Positions 8,191 to 18,798 are shown, counted from the stretch's first letter. The stretch is DNA of 64,000 nt from Desulfobacterales bacterium HSG16 (GCA_030377965.1 JAUCGE010000003.1:33096-97095); one strand, 5' to 3'. A program made the numbers and translations. Notes: generated by a model from the letters alone, not told the origin.

Positions 8191-9129
8191 TTATTTCTGG
8201 CCCAGAATTATTGTACCTGCGTTTCCGCTCACTGCCTTTTCAATATCCATGATAGAACCGATAACAGCCATATGGCCGCTTTTTTCTATGAATTCGATTG
8301 CTGCCTCTACTTTTGGTTTCATTGATCCTGGAGGAAACTGGCCTTCATTCATGTATTGTTTTGCCTGATCTGTGGTGATTTTTCCTAAGAATTTTTGTCT
8401 GTCCGTACCAAAATTTATGGCAGCCCCCTCAACATCGGATGCTATCATGAAAATATCTACACCTACTTCCTCAGCAAGCCTGGCGCTGGCAAGATCCTTG
8501 TCGATCACAGCATCTACGCCGTTGAATGCACGTCCTTCACGAATTACGGGAATTCCGCCGCCGCCACAGCAGATAACTATAAAATCCATATCTATCAACT
8601 TTTTAATTTCTGCTTTTTCCACTATGGTAACAGGTCTGGGAGAGACCACCACCCGTCGGTATCCTTTTGCTGTTTTTTTGGTAGGGTAGGGGACTTTATC
8701 AGCCTGTTCTTCAGTATATACAGGGCCGATAGGTTTTGACGGGTCCAAAAAAGCCGGGTCATTTTCATCCACCACCACATAGCTGATAAGACTGACAAAA
8801 TGTTTGTCATAAATTCCGAGAGTCATTAATTCGGTATCAAGGGTGGATTCGATCATATAACCCAACTGGCCCTGGGTCTGGGCCACCAGAATTTCCAATG
8901 GCATTTTGGCTATGTCATTACAGCATTCCTGCTGCAATAAAAGGTTCCCCACCTGGGGGCCGTTTCCGTGAGTTATGATGATATTGTATTTTTTCGACAG
9001 CCTGGCAATCTGGCTAATGGGGATTTTAAGATTATCCATTTGTTCACTGGCTTCACCGCTCTGCCCCTTTCTGATAAGTGCGTTTCCGCCCAGAGCTACC
9101 AGCAGAGTTTCTTTTTTTTGTTTGTCCAT
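8191..9129 (-). CDS. arcC: Carbamate kinase
   Basis: A 312-aa amino acid kinase-family enzyme that makes ATP and carbamate from carbamoyl phosphate and ADP (reversible). The signatures are VALGGNALIRKGQSG at the N-terminus, THGNGPQVGNLLLQQ, and GGGIPVIREG, all typical of ArcC; the length equals the family norm. It is the last gene of the ornithine operon, 106 bases after the COG2403-like gene, a gap that holds a GC-rich REP hairpin. With the carbamoyltransferase upstream it would allow ATP formation from citrulline, or run the other way to supply carbamoyl phosphate. No arginine deiminase gene is in the window. Confidence 0.95.
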   Translation of the reverse strand: MDKQKKETLLVALGGNALIRKGQSGEASEQMDNLKIPISQIARLSKKYNIIITHGNGPQVGNLLLQQECCNDIAKMPLEILVAQTQGQLGYMIESTLDTELMTLGIYDKHFVSLISYVVVDENDPAFLDPSKPIGPVYTEEQADKVPYPTKKTAKGYRRVVVSPRPVTIVEKAEIKKLIDMDFIVICCGGGGIPVIREGRAFNGVDAVIDKDLASARLAEEVGVDIFMIASDVEGAAINFGTDRQKFLGKITTDQAKQYMNEGQFPPGSMKPKVEAAIEFIEKSGHMAVIGSIMDIEKAVSGNAGTIILGQK

Positions 9130-9178
9130 AATAACTACCCGTGCATAAAATTTATAACATTTTTCCAGATTGAAGAAA

Positions 9179-9206
9179 GATGGCGGGGACGGAACCCCGC
9201 CCTACC
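9179..9206. repeat. REP-like hairpin, GATGGCGGGGACGGAACCCCGCCCTACC family
   Basis: A 28-bp GC-rich palindrome in the arcC upstream gap. Its exact reverse complement occurs at 59456-59483. Inside an operon such a hairpin could stabilise the upstream mRNA segment or reduce readthrough into arcC. Confidence 0.7.
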
Positions 9207-9235
9207 ATCAGGTTTTTTATTAATTAGGAAATCTC

Positions 9236-10573
9236 TTATTTGAGTTTTTCTCTCAATATCTGTTCCAGAGTCGGTTCAGCGGCATCCTTATATTCATATC
9301 TAACTCTGACAGTCGGTTTTTTGATATCAAGGATACTGGTCAGATCTATCGGAGTTGCAAACAATACGAGATCGCATTCGCTGTCATTTATCGTATTTTC
9401 CATATCCTTAATCTGTTCCGGGCTGTATCCCATTGCAGGCAGCAATACTCCAATGTCTGGATAATCGGCAAAAGTCTGTTTCAATGTGCCGCTCAACCAG
9501 GGCCTTGGATCGACAAGAGTTTTTGCTCCATACCTTTTTGCAGCAATTGTTCCTGCACCATAGGCCATTTCACCATGTGTCAGTGTCGGGCCGTCTTCGA
9601 TCACAAGAACGCTTTTACCCTTTATCTTTTCTTCATCATCGGCAAGAACTGCGGATTCAGCCATGACGATTTTTGCGTCAGGATTATTTGCAGTAATGGT
9701 CTGTCTGACCTGTTCTACTTTTTCAGGCTCTGCGCTGTCAATCTTGTTGATGACTGCAATATCAGCCATATGCATATTTGTTTCACCCGGATGATAGAGA
9801 GTTTCATGGCCTGCCCGATGAGGATCGAACACGACTATCTGAACATCTGAACGATAAAAAGGCGTGTCATTGTTTCCGCCGTCCCAGATGATTACATCTG
9901 CTTCTTTTTCAGCTTCTCTGAGTATCTTTTCATAGTCAATTCCAGCGTAAATCACAGCACCCATAGTCACTACCGGCTCATATTCTTCTCTTTCTTCGAT
10001 AGTGCAATTGTGTTTGGCTATGTCTTCGATGGTTTCAAATCTCTGGACAATCTGTTTTGTCAGATCTCCGTAAGGCATTGGGTGGCGGACAAGTACTACT
10101 TTTTTACCCATTTTCTGCAAAATCTGGCATACCTTTCTGCTTGTCTGGGATTTACCGCAACCGGTTCTTACAGCGCATACGGAAACGATCTTTTTTTCCG
10201 ATTCTATCATTGTATAGGACGCGCCGATCATTATAAAATCTGCTCCGTTCGCAGTTACGATAGATGCCTTATGCATGACTTCAAGATGGGGAACGTCGCT
10301 GTAGGAAAATGCCACAAGATCCACATCGTTTTCCCGGATCAACTGGGCAAGTTTTTCATCGGAATGAATCGGAATTCCTTCAGGATACATTTCTCCTGCC
10401 AGTTCTGCAGGATAAAGTCTGCCTTCTATATCCGGGATCTGAGTGGCTGTGAATCCGATTACTTTATATCGGGGATTATCCCTGAAATATACATTGAAAT
10501 TATGAAAATCCCGTCCTGCCGCACCCATTATGATGACTTTTTCCAGATGTTCGCCTTTTTTATCTTGAAACAT
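9236..10573 (-). CDS. COG2403-like P-loop protein (annotated in relatives as cyclic 2,3-diphosphoglycerate synthetase)
   Basis: A 445-aa cytosolic protein. The N-terminus (VIIMGAAGRDFHNFN) is Rossmann-like. A P-loop follows at about residue 133 (VRTGCGKSQTSRKV), then DGGNNDTPFY as a Walker B-like region, NKID (G4-like) and the motif PGETNMHMADIAVINK. This architecture is shared with archaeal cyclic 2,3-diphosphoglycerate synthetase, but in bacteria such proteins sit with carbamate kinase and carbamoyltransferase genes and their reaction is not established. GAGGAG lies before the ATG. It is fourth in the operon, 39 bases after argF. Confidence 0.75.
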   Translation of the reverse strand: MFQDKKGEHLEKVIIMGAAGRDFHNFNVYFRDNPRYKVIGFTATQIPDIEGRLYPAELAGEMYPEGIPIHSDEKLAQLIRENDVDLVAFSYSDVPHLEVMHKASIVTANGADFIMIGASYTMIESEKKIVSVCAVRTGCGKSQTSRKVCQILQKMGKKVVLVRHPMPYGDLTKQIVQRFETIEDIAKHNCTIEEREEYEPVVTMGAVIYAGIDYEKILREAEKEADVIIWDGGNNDTPFYRSDVQIVVFDPHRAGHETLYHPGETNMHMADIAVINKIDSAEPEKVEQVRQTITANNPDAKIVMAESAVLADDEEKIKGKSVLVIEDGPTLTHGEMAYGAGTIAAKRYGAKTLVDPRPWLSGTLKQTFADYPDIGVLLPAMGYSPEQIKDMENTINDSECDLVLFATPIDLTSILDIKKPTVRVRYEYKDAAEPTLEQILREKLK

Positions 10574-10612
10574 GATTACTCCTCAGTTTATTTACTAAAT
10601 AGATAGATCAAT

Positions 10613-11536
<924 letters not shown>

Positions 11537-11553
11537 TTATGCCTCCGGAAGAA

Positions 11554-12753
11554 TTATTTGAAAACCGGTTCGATCTGCTCCATTGCCCAGCCTATGTCAG
11601 ATTTTTGAATCACCAGAGGAGGTGCGATGCGAATAATATGCTCATGAGTTTCCTTACAGAGCATCCCGCGTTTCATCAATTCCACACAAAATCTTCTGGC
11701 TCCTCCTGCTTCCTTGTGCAGTTCGATCCCGATCATCAAACCCCTGCCCCTGATTTCTTTGACATGGGGGCTATTGATTTTTGCAAGTTCTGTTATGAAA
11801 TATTTACCCATTTCATCAGCATTTTCGATGAGTTTTTCTTCTACAAGTATCTTCAACGCTGTCCGTGCTATGGCGCAGGCAAGAGGATTGCCTCCAAAGG
11901 TGGAGCCGTGTTCTCCAGGCTGCAGAACATCCATGACTTCCGAGTTGGACAATACAGCCGAAACCGGATAATACCCGCCTGAAAGAGCCTTGCCCACCAG
12001 GGTCAGATCCGATTCAATCCCGTCATGCTCTTCAGCCAGCATTCTGCCGGTTCTGCCAAGACCTGTCTGGATTTCGTCCAAGATCATCATTACATTGTTT
12101 TTACTGCAAATTTCCCGTGCAGACTTGAGATATCCGTCCGGCGGGATGATTACACCCGCTTCACCCTGAACAGGCTCGGCCATGAATGCTACCGTATTTT
12201 TGGTTATAGCTTTTTCCAGTGCGTCCGCATCGCCAAAGGGGATGACTTTAAATCCCGGTGTGAACGGACCAAACCCGTCTCTGGCTGTAGGATCTGTGGA
12301 AAATCCCACTATCGTTATGGTTCGACCATGAAAATTGTTGGCACAGACTATTATCTCCGCTTTGTCTTCCTCAACGCCTTTGACCTTGTAACCCCATTTA
12401 CGAGCAACTTTGATTGCCGTTTCAACGGCTTCCGCCCCGCTGTTCATAGGCAGTACTTTGTGAGAGTTGGTCAGTTCACAGATTTCTTTATAAAACAGGC
12501 CCAGTTGATCGTTTCGAAACGCACGGGAAGTCAAGGTGAGGCTTTTTGCCTGTGAAACCATAGCGTCCATTATTTTGGGATGGCAATGACCCTGGTTGAC
12601 AGCAGAATAGGCTGACAGGCAATCCATATATTTATTGCCTTCCACATCCCATACCCATATACCCTGGCCCTTGTTTAATACTGCATCCAGAGGTTTGTAA
12701 TTATGGGCACCATATTGTTCTTCCATTTCCATATAATATTCATTATTCGGCAT
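11554..12753 (-). CDS. rocD: Ornithine aminotransferase (class III, PLP-dependent)
   Basis: A 399-aa class III aminotransferase converting ornithine and 2-oxoglutarate to glutamate semialdehyde and glutamate. The start region [16 protein letters not shown] is highly characteristic of ornithine-delta-aminotransferase. PLP-binding features include [24 protein letters not shown] and the Schiff-base Lys in LVGKALSGG. It starts within the last codons of the FadR-type regulator (11-base overlap) and is followed by argF after 17 bases, so ornithine would be a branch point between semialdehyde and citrulline within this operon. Confidence 0.93.
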   Translation of the reverse strand: MPNNEYYMEMEEQYGAHNYKPLDAVLNKGQGIWVWDVEGNKYMDCLSAYSAVNQGHCHPKIMDAMVSQAKSLTLTSRAFRNDQLGLFYKEICELTNSHKVLPMNSGAEAVETAIKVARKWGYKVKGVEEDKAEIIVCANNFHGRTITIVGFSTDPTARDGFGPFTPGFKVIPFGDADALEKAITKNTVAFMAEPVQGEAGVIIPPDGYLKSAREICSKNNVMMILDEIQTGLGRTGRMLAEEHDGIESDLTLVGKALSGGYYPVSAVLSNSEVMDVLQPGEHGSTFGGNPLACAIARTALKILVEEKLIENADEMGKYFITELAKINSPHVKEIRGRGLMIGIELHKEAGGARRFCVELMKRGMLCKETHEHIIRIAPPLVIQKSDIGWAMEQIEPVFK

Positions 12754-13489
12754 TTTTTTTCCTCCTGTTGTATTTTTTTTGCTCTTTTATCATATATTTA
12801 TTGAATCTTCGCACATGATCTTGAACCAGGCTGCGTGCTTTTTCAGGATCTTTTTTCTCAATGGCATCAACGATTTCACAAAAGTCGATGTAATTTTGTT
12901 TTTGTATTTTGGTATCCCGAATAAGAAGTTGTTCATAATATTGGTGCATGTTATAATGAACAGTGCGAAGCACCAGGTTGTACACAGTGTTTCCAGCTAT
13001 TTCGCCAATAGCCACATGAAGTTCCTTATCCAGTTGTTCCGATTGTTCCCAATGTTTTTCGCTGTCACCGAACTGATTTTCGCGGGTTTGATCCAAAAGA
13101 GCTTTCAGACGCTTTATATCTTTTTTTTTGGCCCGCACAGCAGCGAGTGCAGCCACGTTTCCTTCCACCCCTTCCCTGAATTCCCCCAATTCTTCGATGG
13201 AAACTTTCTGATGACGGATCAAAAGCTCAAGCCCTTCGCTGACCGGCTTTGTACTCATATCCTTTACTATGGCCCCGCCAGAAACACCGAGCTTGATATC
13301 GATAAGCCCTTTTTGTTCAAGAACCCGTAAAGCTTCTCTCAGGGTTCCCCGGCTGGTCTGAAACGTTTCCTGCAACTCCCGTTGAGAAGGCAGACGATCT
13401 CCGGCCTTCAACCTGCCTTCCAAAATAGCTTTTTCTATCTGTTCGACCAGATTTTCGTATATCCGGTTGACTTTTGTTTTCTGAAACAT
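12743..13489 (-). CDS. FadR/GntR-family transcriptional regulator
   Basis: A 248-aa regulator with an N-terminal GntR winged helix ([36 protein letters not shown]) and a C-terminal all-helical FCD ligand domain carrying the metal-ligand pattern of that family (D and three H, with [10 protein letters not shown] and DHVRRF). It is the first gene of the ornithine operon and likely controls it and itself, perhaps sensing ornithine or a related acid. The frame opens with a GTG at 13510, but the ATG at 13489 gives the MFQKxKxNRxYExxVEQI start seen in relatives, so it is preferred. A palindrome overlaps its putative promoter. Confidence 0.85.
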   Translation of the reverse strand: MFQKTKVNRIYENLVEQIEKAILEGRLKAGDRLPSQRELQETFQTSRGTLREALRVLEQKGLIDIKLGVSGGAIVKDMSTKPVSEGLELLIRHQKVSIEELGEFREGVEGNVAALAAVRAKKKDIKRLKALLDQTRENQFGDSEKHWEQSEQLDKELHVAIGEIAGNTVYNLVLRTVHYNMHQYYEQLLIRDTKIQKQNYIDFCEIVDAIEKKDPEKARSLVQDHVRRFNKYMIKEQKKYNRRKKNAE

Positions 13490-13543
13490 AGCTGCGAACA
13501 CTCTTTTCACACGCTCTCATTTCGCATGTTTTTTTGTGAACAT

Positions 13544-13582
13544 ATTATATCAATCTTTTAATTATTGAATGGATCACCCATT
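13544..13582 (-). promoter_or_regulatory. Candidate promoter and operator of the ornithine operon
   Basis: On the minus strand TATAAT (13549-13544) is a perfect -10 element, with a weak -35 at 13572-13567 (17-base spacing). AATGG-N5-CCATT (13568-13582) is a perfect inverted repeat over that -35 region, placed well for repression by the adjacent GntR-type regulator. It differs from the classic FadR TGGT-N3-ACCA core, so the pairing is inference. Confidence 0.45.
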
Positions 13583-13771
13583 TCATATATGGAACATCAT
13601 GTCAAGAAAATAAAAAATATTTTTCAGAACCATAATGTATCCAAAAATCTGGACAGTGTTCTCGGCGTTCGGGCTGCTCCTCAGCGTTGCCCTATCCTCC
13701 AGGCTGGCAAATATACTTGATGAGATAGGAGCTGCTGCATCTATCCACCTTAAAAAAGCTTCATTTTTGTG
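13583..13771. other. Intergenic stretch without gene
   Basis: About 190 bases between two divergent promoters. The part near 13660-13740 (GGCGTTCGGGCTGCTCC...) has higher GC than its flanks and could be residue of a lost gene, but no homology was recognised and no reading frame is preserved. Confidence 0.4.
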
Positions 13772-13800
13772 TTGACAATGGGGTACACATTATATAGAGT
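13772..13800 (+). promoter_or_regulatory. Candidate sigma70 promoter
   Basis: TTGACA (13772-13777) is a consensus -35 element. After 17 bases TAGAGT (13795-13800) is a moderate -10, with an AT-rich TATATAG context. It lies 52 bases before the start codon of the transglutaminase-like gene. Confidence 0.5.
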
Positions 13801-13852
13801 AGTCGGTTGAACTGAAGAACGAAACCCAATCTACATGAGACTGTGAGTAAAA

Positions 13853-14626
13853 ATGAAATTTTATGTTGTGATATGTTGCATGTTTTTTTTGCTCTGTGGT
13901 TTTTCAGCCCAAACATCAAATCACACTCCTGATTTTGTCACCTTCCGGCAATTAATTATGGAATTGGAAAAAATTGCCCAAAATAATTTAGAACCTTCAA
14001 AAATTTTACAGAGCGAATTTGCTAAATTGCAAAAGACTCATGGGATTGCTGGTGATAAAAAAAACTACCGGGATTTTGTGAGGGTACGGTTGGCATTTGA
14101 GGCCACGCGTGATTCCGGGTTGTGGCAAATCCGTTGGACAATCACTGACAATGAGCCGAACTCAGATGCAATCTGGCATCAATGGCAAAAACAGACTGCC
14201 CCACAGTTTAAAAGTGAAGAAAACGCAGAAGCGACAGCTATTGCCGAGTGCGACGAACTTTCTGCCCTTTTTGCTTTCACAGCTCGAAGTTTAGGGGTCA
14301 AAAAAGTTGGACTTTTTTGGCCTGCCTGGAATCATACAGTGGCGGTTTGGACTTCGATGGATAAACGTGGCAAACCGGTTCGGATTGTTGTCCCTACGTC
14401 ACAAATTTTCATTGATGCAAATGCAACCCTGGGTACAAAAGAGTTTGATACAGGTAAGCAAAAAAATATCTATGATTATAGCCGCAAAGATGTGATACCT
14501 ACATATAAAATCCCAGGCCCATTAGCGCGAATGATGATTACACAAGCGAAAAAACTTGGTGGTAAATCGGCTGTATATTTACAGGCTCGACGAAATCGTT
14601 TGTCTAAAAAATTTGGTGGTTCTTAG
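13853..14626 (+). CDS. Secreted protein with transglutaminase-like fold signature
   Basis: A 257-aa protein with a clear signal peptide (MKFYVVICCMFFLLCGFSAQ, cleavage near residue 19). AECDELSALFAFTARSLGV resembles the catalytic-Cys helix of transglutaminase-like cysteine proteases (C followed by a helix that ends in LGV), WNHTVAVW fits the His strand, and VPTSQIFIDAN could hold the Asp. A periplasmic amidase or protease role is plausible but not shown. The C-terminal tail is basic. It stands alone and convergent with the next gene. Confidence 0.55.
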   Translation: MKFYVVICCMFFLLCGFSAQTSNHTPDFVTFRQLIMELEKIAQNNLEPSKILQSEFAKLQKTHGIAGDKKNYRDFVRVRLAFEATRDSGLWQIRWTITDNEPNSDAIWHQWQKQTAPQFKSEENAEATAIAECDELSALFAFTARSLGVKKVGLFWPAWNHTVAVWTSMDKRGKPVRIVVPTSQIFIDANATLGTKEFDTGKQKNIYDYSRKDVIPTYKIPGPLARMMITQAKKLGGKSAVYLQARRNRLSKKFGGS

Positions 14627-14683
14627 GTCATTTATCAACCTCGCTGTGACAAAAGTACATCACTTCTATCGCGTCTGCTCGAA

Positions 14684-15208
14684 TCATTTTAAAAACAATT
14701 GCCGAATAAAGGACAAAAGCCAATTTTTCAAATCAACCATCGCTCTCTTCTTCAAAAACCAATCCAACCGCTGAAACAAGCCCTGAATCTCTTTAATCCG
14801 ATCAATAATCAAAGTATCATCACTGCAAAAAGAAAGGATACAAACCTCTGGCATGGAATGAGAAGGAAAAATACAGGGGCCTTCCCCGTTTTCAAGAAAA
14901 ATACAGTTTGCTGAGAAAAAAAGAACCTCGTTTTCAAGGCATTGTTCAATCATTGGCTGCAACTGGCTTTCCATCGTCAGAATATAAAGAAAGTCTGTAC
15001 AGCCGAGAATCGCATTGATATCAATATTCCGGCAGCACATGCCTTTGCATTGTGTCCGGCATTTTTTAAAGACTGGTTCTCCTTCCGTCAGCAGACGCTC
15101 TTCGGCCTTTTGAATTTCTTTGCAGATATTTATCAGGTTTCTTCTGTCTTCAGCAGACAGTTTTTCCAGAATACCCGAAGCATGCTTGTATTTGTGCAGT
15201 AATGCCAT
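14684..15208 (-). CDS. Cysteine-rich protein, YkgJ-like zinc/iron-binding pattern
   Basis: A 174-aa soluble protein of unknown function. Cysteines cluster as KKCRTQCKGMCCRNIDIN near residues 48-63 and later as NCIFLENGEGPCIFP and EVCILSFC, the layout seen in YkgJ-type (CxxxCxxCC) putative metal-chelating proteins. It is the last of a run of minus-strand genes below the V4R and SpoIIE genes, 60 bases after the preceding one, and may or may not belong to that transcript. No catalytic motif is visible. Confidence 0.5.
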   Translation of the reverse strand: MALLHKYKHASGILEKLSAEDRRNLINICKEIQKAEERLLTEGEPVFKKCRTQCKGMCCRNIDINAILGCTDFLYILTMESQLQPMIEQCLENEVLFFSANCIFLENGEGPCIFPSHSMPEVCILSFCSDDTLIIDRIKEIQGLFQRLDWFLKKRAMVDLKNWLLSFIRQLFLK

Positions 15209-15268
15209 ATGAAACGAGTATAAGCTAAAAATGAAAAATGGACAGTCCCTATGTTAGGGTTTTGTTCC

Positions 15269-15985
15269 TCAGCCTAACCTGCATGACTTTTGCTCTATAT
15301 GAACAATAATGTTTTTAAAATGTTGAAGCCATTCTTTATAGTTCTGGCCGGAAAGAATTCCCCGCACTTCCAGACGGATTAGACCGTCAGAGTCCAGTCC
15401 CAGGACAAATACAGGAAGCTGTTTCTGCTTTATGATAAAATCTGACATGCCCTCAGATTTAAAAAGCTCAACCGTTTTTTCAAAGCTGTTTCCCAATAAA
15501 AGGTATTCGTAATCAAAACCTTCATGGTCAATTTTTATTCTCTCCAAATCATTGTATCGGAATAAAAAATACCGAATTTGTCTTGTTGACACAAACAGAC
15601 GGGAAAGAACTCTTTTAAGTCTGTCTGAGAAATTTATTGGGAATTTAGATTGAAATATAACATGTTCCAGATTTAAAAATGAACATGGTGTCAAACAAAA
15701 TTGAAATTTTTCATAATTGCTCAATCTTGCAGTAAGTACCGAATGGCTTAAATAAGGTCTGTTCCACCAATTGTATCTGAAACACAGCTCAATTTTTTTA
15801 TTATTATAGTGATAAGTGACAACAGGCATCTTTAAGCAGAAGGTTTCCCTGTATGCTGCGCCTGTTTCTCCCGCAGCTATTTTCCAATCTCTTCTCAAAT
15901 CCTTTATCCAATTTTGTGCTTCTGCTGAAGACAACTCGATTTGTCTGAGCATATGCCTCATTTTTTTCACATCTTCAATTCCCAT
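15269..15985 (-). CDS. Hypothetical protein
   Basis: A 238-aa protein that I do not recognise. It has no signal peptide or membrane segment and is rich in aromatic residues (for example CFRYNWWNRPYLSHS). It begins 15 bases after the stop of the double-V4R gene with no strong ribosome site (the ATG follows AATGGG), so coupling to that gene is likely. The C-terminal half has alternating hydrophobic residues compatible with beta strands. Confidence 0.5.
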   Translation of the reverse strand: MGIEDVKKMRHMLRQIELSSAEAQNWIKDLRRDWKIAAGETGAAYRETFCLKMPVVTYHYNNKKIELCFRYNWWNRPYLSHSVLTARLSNYEKFQFCLTPCSFLNLEHVIFQSKFPINFSDRLKRVLSRLFVSTRQIRYFLFRYNDLERIKIDHEGFDYEYLLLGNSFEKTVELFKSEGMSDFIIKQKQLPVFVLGLDSDGLIRLEVRGILSGQNYKEWLQHFKNIIVHIEQKSCRLG

Positions 15986-16000
15986 TCAAAATCATTCAAT

Positions 16001-17191
16001 TTATTTTGGAGTAACAACAAATTCCCCATAGTCATCTCCTGTCTCGATTCCTTTTGTCTGATTACACTTAAAAGTACGCAAACTTTTTTGTCCAGCAGGA
16101 TCATATTCTCCGCCATAGGCTAAATCCATAAAACCAGCGCAGACTCCCTGAATCATGTAAGCTGATGGACGAACTGAAGGTAGATCTGCTTCATAATAAT
16201 CATATGCACGTACTATCATTTTTTCACCTGGTATCAATTCAATAATTTCAGACATTGCCCATCCCCAGGCAGTAAACACAGCAAATGCTCCGTGCAGAAT
16301 ATCTTCTGGAATCTGTTTAATCATGGGCGAAACATATTTATTCCATGCATCACTGTTGATGATGCCATGGCCAGTATGATAACCACATTCATGAGCAGCA
16401 TTTATCAATAAGAATTCAGCTGTTTCAACTAAGTTTTCTGAAACATTGTTTATCAGGTTACGAGCAAATATATTCCAAAAGTCAGCCGGAAGTTGCTGAA
16501 CATATACACTAAAAGCTTCGATTATACCTTGGTTATTTGGTGAAATACATATTTGGGACATATTTTTTATAACACTGATACGATCAATATTGGTAGGCAA
16601 GATTAGAGAAAGCTCTTTAGGTTGACGGGTTTTTGTATCTGTGCTGAGTATTAATTGAGAATCAGATTCTGGCGATGGATCAGGTATTGCTTCAAAGGCT
16701 GATACATTATCTCCGCACACCAGTCCTTTAATTTCTTGAACTTGAAAACTCTGGGGAGGTTTTTTATTCACTAAAGCAGCTACAGCCGCAACAAATCCTG
16801 CAGTAATATGATTTACAGGTTTTTCGCGACTCCCCCATTTTTTTAACCAGCCTTCATCAATATGAGAATAGAACATTTCTGCTGTGATTACTTCTTTTTT
16901 TATCTCAAAAGAAATCAGGCCCATTCCAACTATTCGCCAATAATCTTCTGCAACAATTCTCCGTTCCTCATCATTATTAATATCTTCCTGAGTGAAATAA
17001 TCATGAAGAACCCTGTAAAAAATATTTTCTGAAGTTTCCTTAAGAATCTTTTCCCCTTCAAAATGAGATGCGTCTTCTGCCAGTTGTGTGTATAATGTAG
17101 CATAATGATGGCAATGAATCACAGAGCAAACATTGTTTAAATAATGACGGTTTCTTATTGAATCAAATTTATGTTTTGAATTGAACTGCAT
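16001..17191 (-). CDS. Protein with two tandem V4R-like domains
   Basis: A 396-aa soluble protein made of two related halves. Each half ends in a V4R (4-vinyl reductase)-like module: FVAAVAALVNKKPPQSFQVQEIKGLVCGDN near residues 125-165, and GVCAGFMDLAYGGEYDP...GIETGDDYGEFVV at the C-terminus. V4R domains bind small hydrophobic ligands or metals and feed signalling proteins. The zinc-type Cys set of the single V4R protein at 18799 is only partly kept here. It follows a small gene by 25 bases, in line with the SpoIIE/V4R genes upstream, so it is probably part of the same sensory unit. The domain call rests on the motif pattern and needs a profile search. Confidence 0.5.
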   Translation of the reverse strand: MQFNSKHKFDSIRNRHYLNNVCSVIHCHHYATLYTQLAEDASHFEGEKILKETSENIFYRVLHDYFTQEDINNDEERRIVAEDYWRIVGMGLISFEIKKEVITAEMFYSHIDEGWLKKWGSREKPVNHITAGFVAAVAALVNKKPPQSFQVQEIKGLVCGDNVSAFEAIPDPSPESDSQLILSTDTKTRQPKELSLILPTNIDRISVIKNMSQICISPNNQGIIEAFSVYVQQLPADFWNIFARNLINNVSENLVETAEFLLINAAHECGYHTGHGIINSDAWNKYVSPMIKQIPEDILHGAFAVFTAWGWAMSEIIELIPGEKMIVRAYDYYEADLPSVRPSAYMIQGVCAGFMDLAYGGEYDPAGQKSLRTFKCNQTKGIETGDDYGEFVVTPK

Positions 17192-17216
17192 AATTTTCCA
17201 CCTTCATATTTAGGGT

Positions 17217-17432
17217 TTAACGAATTGATTTAATTAGTAAATCAATTTTATCGTTATGACCGGTCAGGACTTCTTTGATTGCAGCCTCCATTTTAGAAAT
17301 ATTTTCTGGACTGTCAGGTATCTCTTTTGATGTGGATGAGGGAATATTAGAAATCATTGATATTCTCATTCGCTCATACAGACCAAAGTTATTATGTATT
17401 ATTTCAAAAGCTCTGAAAATTTTTTGTCCCAT
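17217..17432 (-). CDS. Small hypothetical protein (71 aa)
   Basis: A short gene with a strong ribosome site (AAAAAGGAGTCATT before the ATG) and normal spacing to the double-V4R gene downstream, so it is probably real. The product is soluble, with a central Ser/Pro-rich stretch (NIPSSTSKEIPDSPENIS) and amphipathic ends. No family recognised. It may be an adaptor between the SpoIIE phosphatase upstream and the V4R protein downstream, but that rests on position only. Confidence 0.55.
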   Translation of the reverse strand: MGQKIFRAFEIIHNNFGLYERMRISMISNIPSSTSKEIPDSPENISKMEAAIKEVLTGHNDKIDLLIKSIR

Positions 17433-17621
17433 AATGACTCCTTTTTGAATAATTATTTGCTGGAAAATACGAACGGTTTATTAAATTTTCAATAAATTAT
17501 AGTCAGATAGGCGAGGGATTTTTGAGTGGTGTCAGCAATGTCAGCCGAAACTCCTGTCTGTTAGCCAGGCATGATAAATTTGAGGATAAACCGAACTGAT
17601 TGGATTCAAGCCCTGCGAGTA

Positions 17622-18797
17622 TTAACCAATTTCAAATCCGACGACCAAAATATCATCCACCTGTTTTTCATCTTTCATCCATGCCTTTAAATTCTGTTCC
17701 AGTATTTCTTCCTGATTTTTCATGGGTTCTTTATGAATTGTACGAAATAATTGTTTCAATCGTTTTCTTGTAAATTTTTTTGATGAGTCGCCTCCGAACT
17801 GATCCGAATAGCCATCTGACGACATATAACATCTTGTCTTTTGGGAAATATCATATGAATGAGAATGGAGGGTAAAAAGATTTTCTTTCAAACGTCGTCG
17901 TCGTCCTCCGATAGATAACCTGTCTCCTTTTATTTCATGTAGATTATCATCCTGTATAACGATGAGAAAATTATTGGCACCAGCAAACTCCACTCTTTTT
18001 TGTTGATTATCAATCATGCAGAGAGCAATATCCATACCGTCTTTGTTATGAGTTTTCTCCTGCTTCAATGCTCTGAAAATATTTGAATTCAGCGCGTTCA
18101 GCATCTTGTCCGGCTGATAAAGCACTTTTCCATTGAGTATTTCGTTTAAAAAGCTGATTCCCAGCATTGACATAAATGCGCCCGGAACTCCGTGTCCTGT
18201 GCAGTCTGCCGCAGCGATAAAAATTTTTTCATCTTTTTGGTCAAACCAGTAAAAATCTCCGCTGACAATATCACGAGGTTTAAAAAGGATAAATGATTCA
18301 GGAAGTGCGGATTGAATTCGCTCTTTCTGGGGCAGCAATGCTTCCTGAATTCTTTTGGCATAAGCGATGCTTGCTGTGATATCCTTGTTTTTTTGTTCAA
18401 TTTCCAGAAAAGTATCTTTCAACTGCTGGGTCATCTGGTTGAATGCTTTGGAAAAATCCCCCATGAAATCGACTTTCTGGCTGAAATCTCCTTTTGCAAT
18501 CTCCTGGGTTTTCCACGTCAGATGCCTTAAATTGGACTGAAGTGATTTAAAAGATTGGACAACCTTCATTTTTCCTTTCGGAGGTTGATAATCAAGTTCA
18601 CCCCTGGCAATGGAATACATAAACTCAGAAAATTTGGCGTATTCTGTAATAAACTGGTTAAGATAGCCTGTCATCTGGCTGATTTCATTATCTGGAAAAT
18701 CATCTGGCAGGACAATTAATGGGGGAATATCGCCTTTTAAAATCAGGTATATTGCTTCGGTTATTTTATCGATATATTTTTCAGCAACGGTTAGCAT
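17622..18797 (-). CDS. SpoIIE-type PP2C phosphatase with N-terminal HAMP-like helical region
   Basis: A 391-aa cytosolic protein. Residues 1-120 are helical and include a HAMP-like piece (YSIARGELDYQ... IAKGDFSQKVDFMGDFSKAFNQMTQQL) but no membrane segment. Residues about 150-391 form the PP2C/SpoIIE phosphatase with metal-binding acids in GDFYWFDQ, AADCTGHGVPGAF, SSDGYSDQF and VDDILVV. Such enzymes dephosphorylate STAS anti-sigma antagonists. Its start follows the stop of the V4R gene by one base, so the V4R protein is the likely sensor for this phosphatase. It is a candidate RsbU-like target of the RsbT encoded upstream in the same gene run. Confidence 0.85.
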   Translation of the reverse strand: MLTVAEKYIDKITEAIYLILKGDIPPLIVLPDDFPDNEISQMTGYLNQFITEYAKFSEFMYSIARGELDYQPPKGKMKVVQSFKSLQSNLRHLTWKTQEIAKGDFSQKVDFMGDFSKAFNQMTQQLKDTFLEIEQKNKDITASIAYAKRIQEALLPQKERIQSALPESFILFKPRDIVSGDFYWFDQKDEKIFIAAADCTGHGVPGAFMSMLGISFLNEILNGKVLYQPDKMLNALNSNIFRALKQEKTHNKDGMDIALCMIDNQQKRVEFAGANNFLIVIQDDNLHEIKGDRLSIGGRRRRLKENLFTLHSHSYDISQKTRCYMSSDGYSDQFGGDSSKKFTRKRLKQLFRTIHKEPMKNQEEILEQNLKAWMKDEKQVDDILVVGFEIG

Positions 18798-18798
18798 T

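Noticed and set aside
13660..13745. Possible gene remnant with higher GC
   Set aside because: No conserved frame or recognisable protein segment; left as plain intergenic.
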